Shown here: positions 34,386 to 43,664 of the stretch, piece by piece
Numbering within the stretch: position 1 is the stretch's first letter
Layout of the letters: every line of letters begins with the position of its first letter
Assembly (NCBI GenBank): GCA_029262055.1
Contig: JAJDAD010000091.1
Span: forward strand, 1-64,000
DNA: 64,000 nucleotides
Reading direction: 5' to 3'
DNA from: Candidatus Zhuqueibacterota bacterium
GTDB taxonomy: Bacteria; Zhuqueibacterota; Zhuqueibacteria; Oceanimicrobiales; Oceanimicrobiaceae
Position numbers and translations under genes: made by a program
The notes under the pieces: model-generated
The model's input: the letters and a program-made list of their open reading frames with translations, nothing else
Told to the model about the DNA's origin: nothing
Databases searched by the model: none

Positions 34386-36323
34386 TCACAAGGACGCAAT
34401 CACCTCGGCCACATTCTGAAACCGCATAACCGGTTCCTTGGCCAACATTTTGCTTACAACCGCATCAAGTCCAGGAGGCACCTCGCTGCGCAAAGTACGC
34501 ACTGTAGGCGGAGAGCTGTTCAAAACCTCGTTGAACAACTGTGCCATGCTGGTCTCTGCGTCTGCCTTAAATGGCCTCTCACCTGTAAGCATCTCATAGA
34601 ACACCACACCCAGCGAGAAAATATCAGACCGGGCATCAACCCGCTCAGCGTTTATCTGTTCGGGTGACATGTAGTACGGAGCGCCAACCCTAGCATCCGG
34701 ATTGGTAAGAGCAAAGTTCTTATTTGCATTGAGCACTTTGACAAGACCGAAGTCTAAGATCTTGACCGTGTCGTTCTCACGCAGCATAATATTGCCGGGC
34801 TTGATGTCCCGGTGGACGATATGGCGCTGATGGGCATAGTCCAGCCCATGTAAAATTTGTCCGAAAATGCCGATTGCACGCTGAATATCCAGTCTCCCTC
34901 CCTCCAAGACTTTACTCAACGATTGTCCAGCGACGTATTCCATAGTCATATAGAAGTTGTCATCCGTCTCGTCGTAGTCGTGCAGGCGAACGATGTTCGG
35001 GTGGTCGAGTCTTGCAGTCGCACGGGCCTCTTGATGAAACCGCGCGATTCGTTCTCGACGATCCTGCTCATCCTTTACGTTCTCAAAACGGATGACTTTC
35101 AGAGCAATGGTACGCTTCAATTTCAGGTCGCGGGCTTTATAGACAATCCCCATAGCTCCGCGACCAATTTCGGTTTCTATTTCATATTTGTTGAAGTCAG
35201 CTAAAGAGGATATCGGTATCGGTGGAGTACTGCCACCTCCTGCTCTTCTTCTGTAGGTCAGATACAGTAGCCCAGATAGCAACGAAATACCACCAAGACC
35301 CAAGACGCCGTGTAACCAAACGCCTGACTCGTCCTCCACATCTCTTGGCACCTGGAAAGGAGGTGCGGGTTGAACGTGTGCAGACTGAGAGTCGGCCGCA
35401 ACATCAAACTCCACAGGTATGGTGAGCGACTGATCTTTTGCTTGATTCTCGGAAAACGTTACCATGGACCTTTCCAGACCGCCGGCGCTTACCATGGGAA
35501 GACCATGCGCCCCCGCCTGGAGGTTCCTGTCTTCGCTCTGTTCTCGCAGAAAAATCAACAGTTCTGCAACGTCTCTATAATCCGGTGTCATCTCAAAAAC
35601 GCTCTGCAACACCGATTGTGCTAATTCGAAATCCTCTGACGATAGCGCGTTCTGGGCGGCGGCGTAGAGAGAATCTGTTTTCATTGTTTTGAGTCGCCAC
35701 TCCGCTTTGTTCAGGGCGGGGTTCAGATGTACCGCACGGCGATAGTATGTTCTTGCACTGTCTGGTCTGCTGAGTGCCTGGCTGCTTCTTGCGAGCCAGT
35801 ACAATGCCTCTCCCTGGAGCCGAGAATCAAGGGCATGCTCAGCTATTTGTAATGCGGCCAAAAAGTCTTTCTGCGACTGACGGTAGTGCAAAAGGCGAAT
35901 CGCTATGATACCCTTGTCTATGTGGAATTCAGATATCGAGTCCTTGTATGAGATGGCCCGGTCGAGACATTTTAGTGCCGTCCTGAGATCGCGTAATTTG
36001 GCATGGGCCAATCCCTTATAAAACCATAAATCCGGCATTCGGCGGTGCTCATTCAAGGCGCTATCCAACAAGGCTATAGCCTGGTGGTATCGCCCCACCA
36101 GAATAAGGCGACGAGCGTCTATCGAACGGTTTGTATCTTGATCAGAATGTAAGTCTATTACAGGAAGGAGAAGAGAGTCACCATCGATGTCACCCCAGGT
36201 AACAAACTCACGAAGCTTTGATGTCTGGGTTTCCTGTGCGCCAGAAGGGGAAGGAGCCACAGTCAACACCACTACCGAAAGAACAAGTCTCGCAAACCGG
36301 ATGGTCATTTCTCCCAGAAGCAT
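34386..36323 (-). CDS. Membrane Ser/Thr protein kinase with exported TPR domain
   Basis: A 645-residue protein. A signal peptide (ARLVLSVVVLTVAPSPSGAQ) is followed by TPR repeats at about residues 65-270, then a transmembrane helix near 335-355 (GVLGLGGISLLSGLLYL) ending in YRRR, then a kinase at about 375-640. The kinase is complete: IGRGAMGIVYKARD, IALKVIRF, the catalytic loop HRDIKPGNIML, DFGLVK and APYYMSPEQ. By the inside-positive rule the TPR half is outside the cytoplasm and the kinase inside, so TPR binding may control phosphorylation. Usually in PknB-type enzymes the kinase is N-terminal, so this order is uncommon. The start at 36323 has no clear ribosome site; ATG 36308 is possible. 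It is the last gene of a five-gene run. Confidence 0.88.
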   Translation of the reverse strand: MLLGEMTIRFARLVLSVVVLTVAPSPSGAQETQTSKLREFVTWGDIDGDSLLLPVIDLHSDQDTNRSIDARRLILVGRYHQAIALLDSALNEHRRMPDLWFYKGLAHAKLRDLRTALKCLDRAISYKDSISEFHIDKGIIAIRLLHYRQSQKDFLAALQIAEHALDSRLQGEALYWLARSSQALSRPDSARTYYRRAVHLNPALNKAEWRLKTMKTDSLYAAAQNALSSEDFELAQSVLQSVFEMTPDYRDVAELLIFLREQSEDRNLQAGAHGLPMVSAGGLERSMVTFSENQAKDQSLTIPVEFDVAADSQSAHVQPAPPFQVPRDVEDESGVWLHGVLGLGGISLLSGLLYLTYRRRAGGGSTPPIPISSLADFNKYEIETEIGRGAMGIVYKARDLKLKRTIALKVIRFENVKDEQDRRERIARFHQEARATARLDHPNIVRLHDYDETDDNFYMTMEYVAGQSLSKVLEGGRLDIQRAIGIFGQILHGLDYAHQRHIVHRDIKPGNIMLRENDTVKILDFGLVKVLNANKNFALTNPDARVGAPYYMSPEQINAERVDARSDIFSLGVVFYEMLTGERPFKADAETSMAQLFNEVLNSSPPTVRTLRSEVPPGLDAVVSKMLAKEPVMRFQNVAEVIASL

Positions 36324-36382
36324 GGCTGGTGAGGATCATGTTCACAGAAACAGAGATGTCACAATTGGTCACGCCAGGCAAT

Positions 36383-37288
36383 CTAGCCCATCCCCAAAAC
36401 ACTACGCAAAATCTTGTTTGCCACTGCGGGGTTCTCCTTCAATCGCCTGGTGGAATATTCATACCATTGTTTCCCATACGGCACATAGACCCGCAGCTTG
36501 TAGCCGTCACTGACGATCAGGTCGCGTAGTTCTTCGTCAACACCCAGCAGCATTTGAAATTCAAATCTGTCCTGGCCCAGGTTCAGCTTATCGATGAGAC
36601 GGTAAGCGTTCCAGACCAATTTTTCGTCGTGCGTGGCGATGCCGACGTAGCTCCCGTTTTCCAGCAGGCGCTGGACCAGCAGGTCGTAGTTCCGATTGAT
36701 TATCGCCATGTCCTTATAGGCAAGCCGCCTGGGTTCAACGTAGATGCCTTTGCAGACACGAACATTGACCTGCTTTTGCCGTCTCATCTGTTCCTGGATA
36801 TCGGGCAGACTACGACGCATGTAAGATTGCATGACGAATCCAACATTGTCAAACTCCTGCCGCAGTTCACTGAAAACCGCCAGCGTATCGCTGGTGCAGG
36901 AGGAGTCCTCCATGTCGATCCGAACAAAATTGCCCAGCTCTTTCGCACGCCGCAGCAACTTGCGCATGTTATCCTTGCAGAAATCGAGGTCCAGCTTAAG
37001 GCCCAGCATCGTCAATTTGATGGAAATATTCGCATCCAACTTCTGCTCCCGGATGCGGTCAAGCGCCAGCAGATACTCCGTGACCGCAGCCTCTGCCTCA
37101 TCTTTGCGCGTGATAAATTCACCCAAAACATCGAGAGTCGCGCAACAACCGACTCCGTTCAACTCCTGCACAACCCGGAGGGCGTCGTCCAGGGTCTCAC
37201 CGGCGATGTAACGCGAGGCTATTTTTCCAACAAGTGACCGGGGAACGAGCGGCAGTGTCAGGATGACGAGCTTATCAAACAGACTCAA
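36383..37288 (-). CDS. putA-like (PRODH only): Proline dehydrogenase
   Basis: A 301-residue FAD-dependent enzyme oxidising proline to pyrroline-5-carboxylate, of the single-domain PRODH type. Family marks: TLDVLGEFITRKDEA near residue 55, NISIKLTMLGLKLD, FVRIDMEDSSCTSDT, VRVCKGIYVEP, GIATHDEKLV, FEFQMLLGV and the C-terminal YVPYGKQWYEYSTRRLKENP, whose paired arginines bind the proline carboxylate. No P5C dehydrogenase gene is in the window. It lies 73 bases after the 2-hydroxyacid dehydrogenase gene and just before the kinase gene, all in one direction. Proline catabolism would fit a protein-degrading lifestyle. Confidence 0.92.
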   Translation of the reverse strand: MSLFDKLVILTLPLVPRSLVGKIASRYIAGETLDDALRVVQELNGVGCCATLDVLGEFITRKDEAEAAVTEYLLALDRIREQKLDANISIKLTMLGLKLDLDFCKDNMRKLLRRAKELGNFVRIDMEDSSCTSDTLAVFSELRQEFDNVGFVMQSYMRRSLPDIQEQMRRQKQVNVRVCKGIYVEPRRLAYKDMAIINRNYDLLVQRLLENGSYVGIATHDEKLVWNAYRLIDKLNLGQDRFEFQMLLGVDEELRDLIVSDGYKLRVYVPYGKQWYEYSTRRLKENPAVANKILRSVLGMG

Positions 37289-37361
37289 GGTTCTCTCAAC
37301 TCAGTAAGGACGTAAGTTCCCTGGAGACAGTCAATCAGTCACGCTCGGGAGGCTGGCATAT

Positions 37362-38351
37362 CTATTGGTCCAGTACTTCCGGGTTCAACAGGTTCTGCGG
37401 GCGTTCGCCTTTGAGGCCGGCAATCAAGTTGCCAGCCGCCATGGTCGCCATTTTTGTTCTGGTCTCGATGGTGGCGCTGGCCGTGTGCGGCGTTAAGACG
37501 GCATTGTCCAAAGTCAGAAGTTCCGGGTGAATCTTGGGCTCCTCCTCGTAAACATCGATACCGGCGCCGGCGATTTCGCCTGACTGCAACGCTCTGACCA
37601 GCGCAGCTTCGTCCACGACCGGACCCCGTGACGTATTGATGAAGTAGGCGCTTTTCTTCATCATTTTAAAAGCATTGTCGTCAAAAAGGTGGTGCGTGCC
37701 TTCCAGCAACGGCACATGCACCGAGATAAAATCAGATTCCTGCAACAACCGGTCGAAATCGACTTTTTGCGCACCGATCTCCTTCTCCAGCTCCTGGTTC
37801 TCGAACTCGTCGCAATAGAGCACCTTCATCCTGAAGCCGCTTGACTTCAGGGCCACCGATGCACCGATACGTCCTGCGCCGACGATGCCGAGGGTTCGTC
37901 CGGTTATATCGCCCCCCAAATACATCATGGGACCCCACCCTTTGTATTTCAGATCTCTGGTAAACTTGTCAGACTCCACCACTCGCCGCGCAGTGCTGAA
38001 CAACAAAGCCCAGGCGTGGTCCGAAGTCGCGTCCGTCAAAACGCCAGGCGTGTTGGTCACCATAACACCGCGTTCGGTGGCGGCGGGAATATCGATATTG
38101 TCAAATCCGACTGCGTGGTTGGCCACGATTTTTAGCTGGGATCCTGCAGTGTCCAGCAGTTCAGCGTCGATGCGCTCGGTTAGCAGGGGCAACAGACCGT
38201 CCAGCCCCTTTACATTCGCGAGCAGTTCATCCCGGCTCAGGATATGATCCTGAGTGTTAACCTTTACATGTTCTAACTGTTGATTTAATATGTCCAACCC
38301 CGGCTGAGGAATAACCCGTGTAACATAAACCTTGCACTGCTGCAGCGACAT
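37362..38351 (-). CDS. D-2-hydroxyacid dehydrogenase (glyoxylate/hydroxypyruvate reductase type)
   Basis: A 329-residue NAD(P)-dependent enzyme reducing glyoxylate or hydroxypyruvate. The cofactor motif LGIVGAGRIGASVA is near residue 150. The catalytic triad is visible as Arg in FINTSRGPVVDEAAL, Glu in GIDVYEEEP and His in VLTPHTASATIETR. The length and the opening (KVYVTRVIPQPGLDIL) fit the GyaR/GRHPR group. It lies 21 bases after the DUF488 gene. The exact substrate is inferred only from the subfamily pattern. Confidence 0.88.
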   Translation of the reverse strand: MSLQQCKVYVTRVIPQPGLDILNQQLEHVKVNTQDHILSRDELLANVKGLDGLLPLLTERIDAELLDTAGSQLKIVANHAVGFDNIDIPAATERGVMVTNTPGVLTDATSDHAWALLFSTARRVVESDKFTRDLKYKGWGPMMYLGGDITGRTLGIVGAGRIGASVALKSSGFRMKVLYCDEFENQELEKEIGAQKVDFDRLLQESDFISVHVPLLEGTHHLFDDNAFKMMKKSAYFINTSRGPVVDEAALVRALQSGEIAGAGIDVYEEEPKIHPELLTLDNAVLTPHTASATIETRTKMATMAAGNLIAGLKGERPQNLLNPEVLDQ

Positions 38352-38372
38352 ACTTTCTCCTGTTCTGTGACC

Positions 38373-38729
38373 CTAACCTAGTTTCGTTTCCGCAATCTCT
38401 TTCAAGACAACCGCGTGATTAAACACCGGATCCCTGTTTCCATAAATCAGAGTTATGGTGGCGTCCCGCGCTTCCTGCGCGATCTTCTGCAGGCGCTCCT
38501 TTTTGGAAGCATCGTGCAATACTTCGTCCTCGTATTTTGACTTGTAATTGCCCCAGGCGTTTCTGTCAAACTCAAAACGCTGCAGATCATAAGAGGGGCC
38601 AAGATCGGAGAACCATTCGTCGATTTGCGCCGTGCGGGTGTGAATCCCCTCCGGCCAGAAAAGGTCGACCAGGTAGCGCTTGCCGTCGGCAGGCACGGGT
38701 TTAGAATAAACGCTTTTGACTTTGATCAT
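38373..38729 (-). CDS. DUF488 family protein
   Basis: A 118-residue cytoplasmic protein of the DUF488 family (YeaO-type): RYLVDLFWPEGIHTRTAQID is the usual WPRG-like region and LQKIAQEARDATITLIYGNR the second conserved block. The typical WPRG reads WPEG here. Biochemical function is unknown. It lies 21 bases from genes on either side, in the run rhodanese - DUF488 - hydroxyacid dehydrogenase - proline dehydrogenase - kinase. Confidence 0.8.
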   Translation of the reverse strand: MIKVKSVYSKPVPADGKRYLVDLFWPEGIHTRTAQIDEWFSDLGPSYDLQRFEFDRNAWGNYKSKYEDEVLHDASKKERLQKIAQEARDATITLIYGNRDPVFNHAVVLKEIAETKLG

Positions 38730-38750
38730 AAGTTTCAGCCGGTTTGTTGG

Positions 38751-39152
38751 CTATTCTGTTTGTGCTGCAATTTCCTGCACATCGACCAGCGCAAGTCCGG
38801 CGGCCTTCCATCCCTCCTTGCCTCCGCGCAAGAGCACAACGTTGAAAAATCCCACGCGTTGCAACCGGCGGGCGGCCACAGTACCGGCACTGGAGCTCGC
38901 CTGGTCATGATACAAGACCACTTGCTGGAATTTCTTGAAGCTGCTTTCTACCGTGGCCACGAGAGAATCGAGTGGAATGTTAATAGCGCCAGCAATGCGA
39001 CCCTCCGCGAATTTACCCGGGTCCGACACATCCACAAGTTGAAAGATTTCCTCACCCAGAAACTTTGCATTCAGATCCTGTGGCGAAATCTCGGTTACCA
39101 TTTCTTCGAGCTGGCGCAGGCATTTTTCGGTTAACAGATCTTTCGTTTGCAT
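38751..39152 (-). CDS. Rhodanese-like domain protein lacking the catalytic cysteine
   Basis: A 133-residue single rhodanese domain (FQLVDVSDPGKFAEGRIAGA, then INIPLDSL and LLRGGKEGWKAAGL). The active-site loop, normally (V/L)YCxxGxRS, reads VVLYHDQASSSAG, so the sulfur-carrying Cys is replaced by His. The LIDVR motif near the N-terminus reads LVDVS. Sulfurtransferase activity is therefore unlikely and a binding or regulatory role is more plausible. It is the first gene of the five-gene run. Confidence 0.8.
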   Translation of the reverse strand: MQTKDLLTEKCLRQLEEMVTEISPQDLNAKFLGEEIFQLVDVSDPGKFAEGRIAGAINIPLDSLVATVESSFKKFQQVVLYHDQASSSAGTVAARRLQRVGFFNVVLLRGGKEGWKAAGLALVDVQEIAAQTE

Positions 39153-39640
39153 TTTATAAATAATGGGTTAGAGTCGATACTTTTTCCGGGAAAACCGAGC
39201 TAAATATAGGAAACGGAATCTACTTCCGCAACTGGAAATTTGGCGTTCTGAGCGGCAATTCACCTAAGCAAACCGAAATATGAGAGGCTCCCAAAAGAGA
39301 CGCCATTCGCCAGCCTGCACTATTCATGAACTACCTTTCTTTTCATCCCGGAAGGATCTTTTTTGGTAAGACCGGTGCCCGTTGATAGCTACCGGACCTG
39401 TTCAAAAAGGATTCCTCCTGAATGACTGTGGTTGTTTGATCTGTGCGCAATACGCTGATTCATGAATTATCCAGGTTAGTAGATAGATTGAAAGAGCCAA
39501 CACAATTTTACAGGCGAGCAAATTTTCAAAGTAATGCTGGAAATAATTTCTTGCGTATTGTGATAATTGTTGGTTCTATAGAAGTAGTCCGCTACTTTAT
39601 TACGTACCCCCAGGTCGCCCCAAAGGGAGGTGTGGTTGCA
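39153..39640. other. 488-bp gap with the second MITE-like copy
   Basis: A divergent region between the rhodanese gene and the lipoprotein gene at 39641. It is largely filled by the 162-bp element at 39314-39475. To its right is a small hairpin (AAGTAG 39582-39587, CTACTT 39592-39597) and the ribosome site AGGGAGG before 39641. No gene was recognised. Confidence 0.6.
39314..39475 (-). mobile_element. MITE-like element copy B (162 bp)
   Basis: The ends CCTGCACTATTCATGAA (39314) and, on the other strand, CCTGGATAATTCATGAA (from 39475) are terminal inverted repeats, better preserved than in copy A. The interior matches copy A (3631-3793) in reverse, including AAAAAGGATTCCTCCTGAAT at 39404-39423. 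The right flank begins TTAG as in copy A, but the left flank is CCAG, so the target duplication is lost or the left edge has changed. It sits 165 bases before a lipoprotein gene and may carry promoter or terminator activity. Confidence 0.75.
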
Positions 39641-40750
39641 ATGTCGACGGTAAATAACATAAGAAATCTGAATGTGCATTTGGACAGAACTCTGCCCCCG
39701 TTCCTTGGCAGCCTCACTTTCTTTATCATGGTCGGCTGCGGTGGTCAGCCTACTATAGTTGACTCTGAGCCGAACGTATTAACGCCAGAAGGCATTCTTG
39801 AGAACCTGACCATATCATATCAAGAAAAGAATCTTGATCGTTACATGAGCAATTTTTCGGAGAGTAGTATTTTTTTTGATGGTGGAGTGAAATTGTGGGA
39901 TTTTGAGGTCGAGAGGCGTCTACATGAAAGGATGTTTGCCGGGTCGCGTAAAATAGAATTGACCATGCAACCTATTACAAGTAAGACTGTCGTCGACGGC
40001 AGCGTGCAATCCACATATGGTTATCAAGCGAAACTGGTGCGCCTCTCAGGGACTGTAATGACGGCCAGCGGACAAGTGACACTGATCCTCATCAACGGTG
40101 ACGGGAATGACTGGAAAATCGTTTCCTTTCGAGAAGGGACGAGTGTGCTCAAGAAAATGCCGAACCCAGCGCAAACGCTGCAGGACAGTGTTGATTATTT
40201 GCCGCTAAGAGTTGGTAATTCATGGGCTTATGAAGAACAGATTACCCCCAACGTCCCGGATATTGAACTGGTAATTACAGACTCACTGATGTTACAGGGC
40301 AATTCTTATCATCGAGTGCAGAACGGGGAGGGTCTCCTTTACTCAGATTTCGTACGGATGGATTCATTACACCAGTTAAGATCCTTCTTTACAGACGATT
40401 CTACCGAACGAGTAGTTTTCGACTTCGCGGCAGAGATAGGCGATAACCTAATCTTTGTGCAGCCTAACGCTCCAAGCATTACGGTTGTGGAACTTTTCAG
40501 TCGTAAAGACTCTATCACGGTTCCTGCCGGCACTTTCGTAAATGTCATAGAATTCGTGATTTCTGATTTCAGTTCAGGCTCTGTCTCTATATGCGAATTT
40601 GCTGCCAATGTTGGAATTATTCGAGGGCAAGGAACTAATTCTATGTTAGTTTTGAAAAGTGCTTCTGTAAACGGAAATAAGTATCCGATCATAACCAGCG
40701 TCCGGCAAAGTGGCTCCTCATGGTCGCAAATGAAAAGCACATTTCGTTAG
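39641..40750 (+). CDS. Lipoprotein with NTF2/SnoaL-like domain, function unknown
   Basis: A 369-residue protein. ATG at 39641 is chosen for AGGGAGG upstream; it gives a signal peptide with lipobox (SLTFFIMVGC). Residues about 50-170 look like an NTF2/SnoaL-type cone fold (ILENLTISYQEKNLDRYMSNF, then DWKIVSFREGT), and the rest is a beta domain of the 'LPLRVGNSWAYEEQI' type common in exported FCB proteins. No catalytic residues were recognised. The gene stands alone on the plus strand between two minus-strand blocks, is more AT-rich than its neighbours, and follows a mobile repeat, so it may have been acquired. Confidence 0.6.
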   Translation: MSTVNNIRNLNVHLDRTLPPFLGSLTFFIMVGCGGQPTIVDSEPNVLTPEGILENLTISYQEKNLDRYMSNFSESSIFFDGGVKLWDFEVERRLHERMFAGSRKIELTMQPITSKTVVDGSVQSTYGYQAKLVRLSGTVMTASGQVTLILINGDGNDWKIVSFREGTSVLKKMPNPAQTLQDSVDYLPLRVGNSWAYEEQITPNVPDIELVITDSLMLQGNSYHRVQNGEGLLYSDFVRMDSLHQLRSFFTDDSTERVVFDFAAEIGDNLIFVQPNAPSITVVELFSRKDSITVPAGTFVNVIEFVISDFSSGSVSICEFAANVGIIRGQGTNSMLVLKSASVNGNKYPIITSVRQSGSSWSQMKSTFR

Positions 40751-40838
40751 GCAGCAAGGTGCCGACTCAGGAATTCTCTACAAAAGCAATCATCAAACTG
40801 CTCGACTAAGAATTATGTCTCGATGTGATAACAGCAGG

Positions 40839-42542
40839 TCAGATGACAGCCCGGCCTGATCCTCCCCCCAAAAATCGATTTGACACGACCACCACCGCGC
40901 CGATCAGAATAATCAAAAACACGCTGTACGCTGCCGCCGATCCCAAGTTAAAAATCCTGAGTTGCGAAATAATCTCAACCGAGATCGGCCGGTTAAAAAA
41001 ATTGTACAGAACGATGGAAGAAACGAATTCCCCGAGAGCCAGCACAAAGGCGAGCAGGCTACCGTACAAGACGCCGGGCGCGATCAGCGGCAACAACACC
41101 CGCCTGAAGGCCATCCAGGTACCGGCGCCCAGGTTGCGCGCCGCATCCTCGAGCGAGCTCTCTACCTGCTCGAGAGAAGCATAGGTCGAACGAAACACGA
41201 GCGGTACATTCCGGATAAAATAAGCCAGCGGCAGAATCCAAAACGACCCGATCAGCACCTGCCCGCCGGTCAACACGCCAGGGCGATTGAATGTCACGAT
41301 AAGACTGATGGCAAGAACGGTGCCCGGTATGGCCCACGGCAGCATGACCAGAGCTTCAACCAGTTTTTTGCCAATAAAGCGTTTTCTCAAAAGCAAATAG
41401 GCCGCCGCCACGCCGAATATCACATTGGCCGTCGTTGCCAGCGCAGCCATTTTCAGAGAATTGACGATTGGCTCTGCGACCCGGGGATCCTTCAGGAGAC
41501 TGCTGTAGTTGTCCAGAGTGTAGGCCGGTGGCAAGATCTGCCAGGTCCAGGTCCCGTTCTTCACGAAGGACATCAGGACGACGGTAAGATGGGGCAGGAG
41601 CATTGCCACTACCAGGGCCATGCCGGCGCCTCCCAGCAGAAGCCTCACCCAACCTTGACTGACCGGGCGGGGCTGCACTCTCACACCTTTGCTGCCGCCG
41701 ACATATTCCCGCCGCTCTGAGTATTTTCTCAACAGGATCAAGAAGAGAATAGAAATAGCCGTCAGGACAACCGATTGCGTCACCGCCACATCCAGCTCGC
41801 CATTTAGTTTTGTATTGTAGATCTCCAGGCTGAGGACGCGAAAATCTCCCGCGAAAATGAAGGGAGCGCTGAAAGACGCCATGGAAGTCATAAAGACCAG
41901 CAGAGCCGCACCGCCTAGCGCGGGCGTCATCAATGGCAGGACCACTTTGCGCAGAGTCAACCATCTGCCGGCGCCGAGATTTCTGGCAGCGTCCAGCAGT
42001 GATGCATCGAGGCTGGAAAAGAAACTGCTGGCAAACAAGTAAAAGTAGACATACATCGTATAGGTGTGCACCAGCAAAATGGCCGACAGCCCATTCACTG
42101 CAAACGGCACCTGTTGCAAGCCCAGAAAAGCCTGAAGGACTCGCGGCAATATGCCGCTCTCGCCAAACAAAAATAGGAAGGCCAGCACACCGACCAGGGG
42201 CGGCATGACTATCGGCAGAACTGCAATGGCAGCAAACAATCTCCGGGCAGGAAAATCATAGTGTGTGAGAAGATAGGCCAGGGGCACACCGACCAGGGCC
42301 GAAAAAACCACCGTTAGCAACGAAATGTACAGGCTGCCCCAAAGCGCTTGCAGACTGGCGCTCCTTTCAAGATCGAAAAACTCACGATAGTTGGCGAGTG
42401 ACAGACTGCCGTCCTTGACAAAGCTGGAGGAGAGAATCTCAAGTTGCGGATAGAGAATATAGGCCAGCAGCACAAACGAGATCGGAGCCAACAAGGTAAT
42501 TGTCGAACCGTGGCGCTCCCATATTTTCGTTGCCGCTTTCAC
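40839..42542 (-). CDS. Iron-type ABC transporter permease (fused double permease)
   Basis: About 567 residues with 12 membrane helices, made of two fused permease halves. Each half has the EAA loop that docks the ATPase: LDAARNLGAGRWLTLRKVVL and LEDAARNLGAGTWMAFRRVL. This layout is that of FbpB/SfuB (ferric iron) and ThiP (thiamine). The start GTG at 42542 overlaps the ATPase stop as GTGA; a TTG at 42554 is also possible. With the genes at 42539-43612 and 44046-45095 it makes a complete importer. Confidence 0.88.
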   Translation of the reverse strand: MKAATKIWERHGSTITLLAPISFVLLAYILYPQLEILSSSFVKDGSLSLANYREFFDLERSASLQALWGSLYISLLTVVFSALVGVPLAYLLTHYDFPARRLFAAIAVLPIVMPPLVGVLAFLFLFGESGILPRVLQAFLGLQQVPFAVNGLSAILLVHTYTMYVYFYLFASSFFSSLDASLLDAARNLGAGRWLTLRKVVLPLMTPALGGAALLVFMTSMASFSAPFIFAGDFRVLSLEIYNTKLNGELDVAVTQSVVLTAISILFLILLRKYSERREYVGGSKGVRVQPRPVSQGWVRLLLGGAGMALVVAMLLPHLTVVLMSFVKNGTWTWQILPPAYTLDNYSSLLKDPRVAEPIVNSLKMAALATTANVIFGVAAAYLLLRKRFIGKKLVEALVMLPWAIPGTVLAISLIVTFNRPGVLTGGQVLIGSFWILPLAYFIRNVPLVFRSTYASLEQVESSLEDAARNLGAGTWMAFRRVLLPLIAPGVLYGSLLAFVLALGEFVSSIVLYNFFNRPISVEIISQLRIFNLGSAAAYSVFLIILIGAVVVVSNRFLGGGSGRAVI

Positions 42543-43612
42543 TTGTCGAAGCAATAGATTTGAGCCGGGTCGACATGAATGCAGATGTCTGCGCTGCCCG
42601 GTTCCGGAACGGTCTCTTCGGCCAGGCTTTTTACGCGCAGAACTTCGGAGCCCAGCGTCACCTCCGAGTCGATGACCGAACCGGAAAATCTGACGCGCTG
42701 CAGATCGGCGCTAAAGACGTTGGGCAAGTCCACTGTTTTAGACACAAACTGAATGCTCTCGGGTCTGATGCTAAGAGTCACGGACGCTTGCGGCGCCGGC
42801 AGCAGGGATTCTGTCCGGGCGACGCGGAGTTTAACGTCGCTGGAAATGCTCACCAGCATTCCGTCCGCGTCGATCGCCTCGACCGTGCCGGACAGGACGT
42901 TCGAATTACCGACAAACCTGGCGACAAATGGATTCACCGGACTGCGATAAATCTCTGTGGGTGTGCCCACCTGTTGGCAAACGCCTTTGTCCATGACCGC
43001 GATCCGGTCGGACAGGGTCAGCGCCTCTCCCTGGTCGTGGGTCACGTAAATCGTGGTGATCCCCAGCCGTTTTTGCAGCTCTTTGATTTGATCGCGGGTT
43101 TCTTCGCGCAGCTTTGTATCGAGATTGCTCAGGGGTTCGTCCAGGAGCAGTATTTCCGGTTCGATAACGATGGCGCGCGCCAGGGCAACCCGTTGCTGCT
43201 GGCCGCCCGAAAGCTGGGTAACCGGTCTGGTTCCCAGGCCGCCGAGGTCGACCTGGATCAGCGCAGTGAGCACACGGTCCTCCTGTTCGCTGCGTTCAAC
43301 TTTCCGGGCCTGCAGGCCAAAGGCAACGTTTTCGAAAACAGTCATGTGCGGAAAGAGCGCAAAATTCTGAAACACCATGCCGGCATTGCGCAGATTCGGT
43401 TTTAAATAAGTCACCTCCCGGTCGTTGAACAAGATCTGTCCGGAGGACGGGAACTCGAACCCGGCAATCATGCGCAAGGTCGTTGTTTTGCCGCACCCGC
43501 TCGGCCCAAGCAAGCTAAAAAACTGCCCCTGCCCGATCTCAAAATCCAGATCGTCGACCGCCATGACTTCACCAAAACGCTTGGAGATGTGATGTAGAGA
43601 AACGCTGGACAT
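42539..43612 (-). CDS. ABC transporter ATP-binding protein, FbpC/PotA type
   Basis: A 357-residue ATPase with Walker A LLGPSGCGKTTTLRM near residue 34, signature LSGGQQQRVALARA, Walker B ILLLDEPLSNLD and switch histidine in VTHDQGEALTLSD. The C-terminal third is a TOBE-type regulatory domain (LSIRPESIQF). It drives the permease encoded by the next gene, with which it shares 4 bases. Of the possible cargos (iron, spermidine, thiamine, phosphonate), the neighbouring haem-monooxygenase-like gene favours iron. Confidence 0.9.
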   Translation of the reverse strand: MSSVSLHHISKRFGEVMAVDDLDFEIGQGQFFSLLGPSGCGKTTTLRMIAGFEFPSSGQILFNDREVTYLKPNLRNAGMVFQNFALFPHMTVFENVAFGLQARKVERSEQEDRVLTALIQVDLGGLGTRPVTQLSGGQQQRVALARAIVIEPEILLLDEPLSNLDTKLREETRDQIKELQKRLGITTIYVTHDQGEALTLSDRIAVMDKGVCQQVGTPTEIYRSPVNPFVARFVGNSNVLSGTVEAIDADGMLVSISSDVKLRVARTESLLPAPQASVTLSIRPESIQFVSKTVDLPNVFSADLQRVRFSGSVIDSEVTLGSEVLRVKSLAEETVPEPGSADICIHVDPAQIYCFDK

Positions 43613-43664
43613 GGAATGCTACGGGAGGTAAAAAGACAGGAAGAGCGCCGGGGTTCCTAAGCCT

